From contig CAZGTQ010000344.1 in NCBI GenBank assembly GCA_964528575.1, forward strand, positions 1 to 10,742: 10,742 bases of DNA, written 5' to 3'. Each line of letters starts with the position of its first letter. Positions within the stretch are counted from its first letter, which is position 1. The notes under the pieces are model-generated. The model saw only the letters and a list, made by a program, of their open reading frames with translations, was not told the origin of the DNA and did no database searches. This DNA is from CAZGTQ01 sp964528575. Lineage in GTDB: Bacteria; Planctomycetota; UBA1135; GCA-002686595. Below, one piece after another: positions 7,681-10,742 of this stretch. The position numbers and the translations under genes are program-made.

Positions 7681-10600
7681 ATGAGCCGACTCTTCCTCGC
7701 GCCGGCCTTCGCGGCGCTCGTGCTCGTCGCTCTCCCCGCTCCTTCCGGCGCGCAAGTCGCGCCCGAGGAGCCCGACCCGCCCTCCGCGCTCGACCAGGCG
7801 CCGGACGTCGCCGCCGAGCTCGCGGCCTGGCGCGCCGAGCACGGCGCGAGCTGGCGCGCGCGCACGGACCCGCGGACCGGCCACGTGCGCTTCCTGTTCG
7901 GAGGACACGTCCCGGCGGACGTCGCGCCGCGCTCCGACGCGGACTTCTTCGTCGCCGCGCGCGAGCACGTCGCCGCGACCGAGGCGCTGCACGGCGTCGA
8001 GCCGTTCACGCTGGCGGACGACGCGGTGACGTTCCTGCCGCTCGGGCTCGCGGGAAGCACGGACAAGACCACGGTGCAGTTCCGCCAGGAGCTCGACGGC
8101 GTGCCGGTCCTGCGCGGCCGCGTCACGGTGCTGTTCGGTCCTGCGGGCGAGCTGCTGTCGGTCGACGTGACCGGGCTGCCGCGCCTCGCGGGGACGCGCA
8201 CGCGGCCGACGCTCGGCGCGGACGCCGCGCTCGAGCTCGCGCTCGCCTGGTTCCGCGCGGACACCGGGCTCGCGCCGACGTACGTTGCCGGTCCGCGGCT
8301 CGCGATCGAGCAGGAGCTCGCCGGCAAGGTGCGCGTGCCGGCGCTCGTGTGGGAGGTCGAGCTCTTGAACGACGAGCCGGGCTTCGAGAACGAGGGCTAC
8401 GTCTACCGCGTCGCCGCCACCGGCGCGCCGCGGCTCGTGACGCGCGACCCGCTGGTCCACGCGTTCGACATCCTCGGTCGCGTCACGTCGCGGGTGTCGC
8501 CGGGGCTGCTCCCCGACCTGCCGGGGAACGTCGCGCAGGAGGAAGCGGCTGCGTACATGCGCATCTCGACGCCGGTGGGGACCTTCTTCTCCGACGCGAA
8601 CGGCAACTTCCTCATCCCGGGCACCGATGGCCCGCTCACAGCGACGTTCGAGTACCGCGGCCTCTACAACGACGTGGACAACGCGGCGGGAGCCGAGCAC
8701 ACGCGCACGCTCTCGATCAGCGCGGGCAATGCCAACGTGGTGATGAACCCGAGCGCGCAGGCGTCCGTGACGTCGCAGGCGAACGCGTTCCACCACATCA
8801 ACCGGCTGCGCGACTGGACCCGCGCGGTGAACCCGGCCGACTCCAAGGCCGACTTCGTCGCGGCGTCGAACGTGAACCTGAACCTCACGTGCAACGCCGT
8901 CTTCAACGGCGTCGCGACGAACTACTACGGGGCCGGCGACGGCTGCGTGAACACCGCGTTCTCGACGATCGTCCTGCACGAGATGGGGCACTGGCTCAAC
9001 GTGCGCTACGGCAGCGGGAACGGCGGCGACGGCTTCGGCGAGGGCAACGCCGACGTCTTCGCGATGTACGTGACCGACAACCCGGTCGTCGGGCAGAACT
9101 TCTGCGGCACCGGGTGCATCATCCGCACCGGGACGAACACGACGCAGTACTGCGGCGACAACTCGGGCGGCTGCTACGGCCAGGTGCACGTCGACGGTCA
9201 GGTGCTGATGGGCGCGCTGTGGAAGGTGCGCTCGCGGCTGAAGAGCTCGCTCGGCGCCGCCCAGGGCGGGCAGGCGGCGAACGTGCTCTTCAACGCCTGG
9301 ATGAACGCGTACAACGACGGCGCGATCCACTCGATCATCGAGGAGCACTGGCTCACGCTCGACGACGACAACGGGACGATCGACGACGGAACGCCGAACC
9401 ATCCCGCGATCGACGGCGGCTTCCGCGACCAGGGCTTCCCCGGCTTCGAGCTCGCGTTCTTCGTGTTCAGCGACCTGAACCTGGTCGCGGACACGTTCGA
9501 CCAGGCGGGCCCGTACGGAGTCCGCGTCGACGCGACGCCCCAGTTCGGCAACGTCGCGGGCGCGAGCGTGCGCTACACCGTCTCGAACGGCACCGTCTCG
9601 AGCGGCCCGGTGCAGATCGCTCCGCTCTCGCCGGCGGGCGGCTCGACCTGGACCGGCTTCGTCCCCGGCCAGCCGTCGCCGGCGCGCGTGCGCTACTGGG
9701 TCGAGTTCCGCGACGACCTCGGCAACGTCGCCGCGTACCCCGACGGAGCGCCGGACGCGGCGCCCGAGTTCGTGGTCGGCGAGCGGACGATCGTGCTCTT
9801 CGACGACTTCGAGGGCGGCGACAACGGCTGGACGCACGCGCTGCTCGCCGAGCAGGACGACTGGCAGCGCCAGGCGCCCGCGGGCAAGAGCGGCGCGTCG
9901 CTCGGCGTCCCGTGGGGCGATCCGTCGAGCGCGTTCAGCGGGACGCGCCATTGGGGCAACGACTTGGGTCCCAGCGGCTGGAACGGGGCGTACAAGGCCG
10001 ACGTCGAGAACTACCTGCGCTCGCCGACGTTCGGCTTGGTGGGCGCGACGCTGGCGCAGCTCTCGTTCCAGCGCTGGCTGACCGTCGAGGAGGCCCAGTT
10101 CGACCAGGCGGAGATCCGCGTGAACGGGACGCCGCTCTGGCAGAACCCGAGCGGCGCCCACGTGCTCGACAAGAAGTGGCGCCAGGTGCGGCTTGACCTG
10201 TCGTCCTTCGACGGCGCGCCCTCCGTGCAGCTCGAGTGGCGTCTGCGCACCGACGGCGGGCTCGAGCTCGGCGGCTGGAACATCGACGACGTCGAGGTGT
10301 CGAGCGTGCGGCCCGCGCCGTCGGGCTGCCTGCCGGCGACGTACGGCTCGCCGACGCCCGGCTCGCTCGGCTTCGTCGTGCTCGACACCGCCGGCCAGCC
10401 CGCGAAGATCGGCAACCAGGACTTCGTCCTGCAGGTGAAGAACGCCGTGCCGAACACGCTGGTCTACGTCGGCCTCGGCGTCTCCCAGGCGGCCGTGCCG
10501 TTCGGGCCCGGCCAGCAACTGATCGTTCCGACCGACGCCGCGCCGTTCTTCGCCGACGTCTTCGGCCAGGTCCAAGTCCCGGTCCCGATCCCGAACGACC

Positions 10601-10710
10601 CCAATCTCGCGGGCAAGACGATGTACGCGCAGGCGCTGGCGGGGGACCCGAACGGCTTCCCGTGGTTCGTGAGCCTGACCGCGGGCCTCGCGATCCCGAT
10701 CTGCCAGTAG
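7681..10710 (+). CDS. Secreted M36/fungalysin-like metallopeptidase with C-terminal planctomycete-type module
   Basis: The protein has 1009 residues from ATG 7681. Upstream in-frame starts (GTG 7606, ATG 7630) would put a Pro-rich stretch before the signal peptide and are less likely. Residues 1-24 are a signal peptide (likely cleavage SGA/Q). About 65-200 resembles an FTP/PepSY-type propeptide. About 265-345 may be a beta-sandwich insert. The catalytic part has QANAFHHINRLRDW (366-379), then H433-E-M-G-H437 and GFGE454-GNAD458, giving two His and one Glu zinc ligands of a gluzincin, and VDGQVLMGALWKVRSRL (504-520) as in fungalysin. Six Cys at 404-498 suggest disulfides. About 590-700 is a beta-sandwich; 703-875 resembles a MAM or immune-inhibitor-A-like jelly roll; 883-1008 is a Cys-bounded end module. 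It probably degrades extracellular protein. Assignment to M36 rests on motifs. Confidence 0.85.
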   Translation: MSRLFLAPAFAALVLVALPAPSGAQVAPEEPDPPSALDQAPDVAAELAAWRAEHGASWRARTDPRTGHVRFLFGGHVPADVAPRSDADFFVAAREHVAATEALHGVEPFTLADDAVTFLPLGLAGSTDKTTVQFRQELDGVPVLRGRVTVLFGPAGELLSVDVTGLPRLAGTRTRPTLGADAALELALAWFRADTGLAPTYVAGPRLAIEQELAGKVRVPALVWEVELLNDEPGFENEGYVYRVAATGAPRLVTRDPLVHAFDILGRVTSRVSPGLLPDLPGNVAQEEAAAYMRISTPVGTFFSDANGNFLIPGTDGPLTATFEYRGLYNDVDNAAGAEHTRTLSISAGNANVVMNPSAQASVTSQANAFHHINRLRDWTRAVNPADSKADFVAASNVNLNLTCNAVFNGVATNYYGAGDGCVNTAFSTIVLHEMGHWLNVRYGSGNGGDGFGEGNADVFAMYVTDNPVVGQNFCGTGCIIRTGTNTTQYCGDNSGGCYGQVHVDGQVLMGALWKVRSRLKSSLGAAQGGQAANVLFNAWMNAYNDGAIHSIIEEHWLTLDDDNGTIDDGTPNHPAIDGGFRDQGFPGFELAFFVFSDLNLVADTFDQAGPYGVRVDATPQFGNVAGASVRYTVSNGTVSSGPVQIAPLSPAGGSTWTGFVPGQPSPARVRYWVEFRDDLGNVAAYPDGAPDAAPEFVVGERTIVLFDDFEGGDNGWTHALLAEQDDWQRQAPAGKSGASLGVPWGDPSSAFSGTRHWGNDLGPSGWNGAYKADVENYLRSPTFGLVGATLAQLSFQRWLTVEEAQFDQAEIRVNGTPLWQNPSGAHVLDKKWRQVRLDLSSFDGAPSVQLEWRLRTDGGLELGGWNIDDVEVSSVRPAPSGCLPATYGSPTPGSLGFVVLDTAGQPAKIGNQDFVLQVKNAVPNTLVYVGLGVSQAAVPFGPGQQLIVPTDAAPFFADVFGQVQVPVPIPNDPNLAGKTMYAQALAGDPNGFPWFVSLTAGLAIPICQ

Positions 10711-10712
10711 AG

Positions 10713-10742
10713 TCCGGCCAGGAGAGCCGGCCAGGAGAGCCG
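10713..10742 (+). repeat. 13-bp tandem repeat after the peptidase gene, cut by window edge
   Basis: tccggccaggaga (10713-10725) is followed by gccggccaggaga (10726-10738) and the beginning of a third copy (gccg) at the edge. Each unit contains AGGAGA, which could act as a ribosome binding site for a gene beyond the window. Confidence 0.7.

Noticed and set aside
6684..10196. A 1170-codon + strand open frame spanning the hydrolase and peptidase genes
   Set aside because: It is dominated by Arg, Ala and Gly, crosses a real intergenic gap and lies out of frame with two well-supported proteins. It is a GC-rich shadow.
7579..10575. A 998-codon open frame on the - strand, antisense to the peptidase gene
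   Set aside because: It is extremely rich in Arg, Val, Asp, Glu and His without domains. This is what G/C-biased third positions of the + strand gene produce when read in reverse. The + strand frame has a signal peptide, zinc motif and continuous domains.

Overview
The window is about 10.7 kb of very GC-rich bacterial chromosome carrying eight protein genes, seven on the + strand and one on the - strand. No rRNA, tRNA, CRISPR array, transposase or phage gene was seen. The likely source is a member of Planctomycetota or a similar bacterium. This is an inference from three things: two HEAT-repeat proteins that end in the same F-x-(Y/F)-D-P ... W-x-x-W-W tail, a secreted peptidase ending in a Cys-bounded C-terminal module of a kind I associate with marine planctomycetes, and strong G/C bias at third codon positions. 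No rRNA or ribosomal marker is present to confirm it.

Layout. Positions 1-162 are a GC-rich upstream region with an inverted repeat. A small HEAT-repeat lipoprotein gene (163-789, +) faces a small TPR-protein gene (930-1361, -). Next is a zinc-ribbon/transmembrane/coiled-coil/HEAT protein (1590-2756, +), followed by an array of repeated hairpins whose last copy is an intrinsic terminator (2784-2900). A central-carbon cluster follows: NADP-type isocitrate dehydrogenase icd (3013-4227), malate dehydrogenase mdh (4272-5225) and class II fumarase fumC (5231-6658). A signal-peptide-bearing metallo-beta-lactamase-fold hydrolase (6655-7557) overlaps fumC by four bases. The last gene is a 1009-residue secreted M36/fungalysin-like metallopeptidase (7681-10710).

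How the genes fit together. The icd, mdh and fumC products catalyse isocitrate to 2-oxoglutarate, malate to oxaloacetate and fumarate to malate, so the cluster is a partial TCA-cycle operon. Gaps of 44 bp, about 5 bp and -4 bp suggest one transcript with translational coupling into the metallo-hydrolase, whose substrate is unknown. The two HEAT proteins look like envelope-associated scaffolds.

I do not see a clear new defence or mobile system. The most unusual signals are short tandem duplications at several gene boundaries (two of which duplicate a start region), the terminator with reiterated half-hairpins, the shared HEAT-protein tail, and the C-terminal module of the peptidase.
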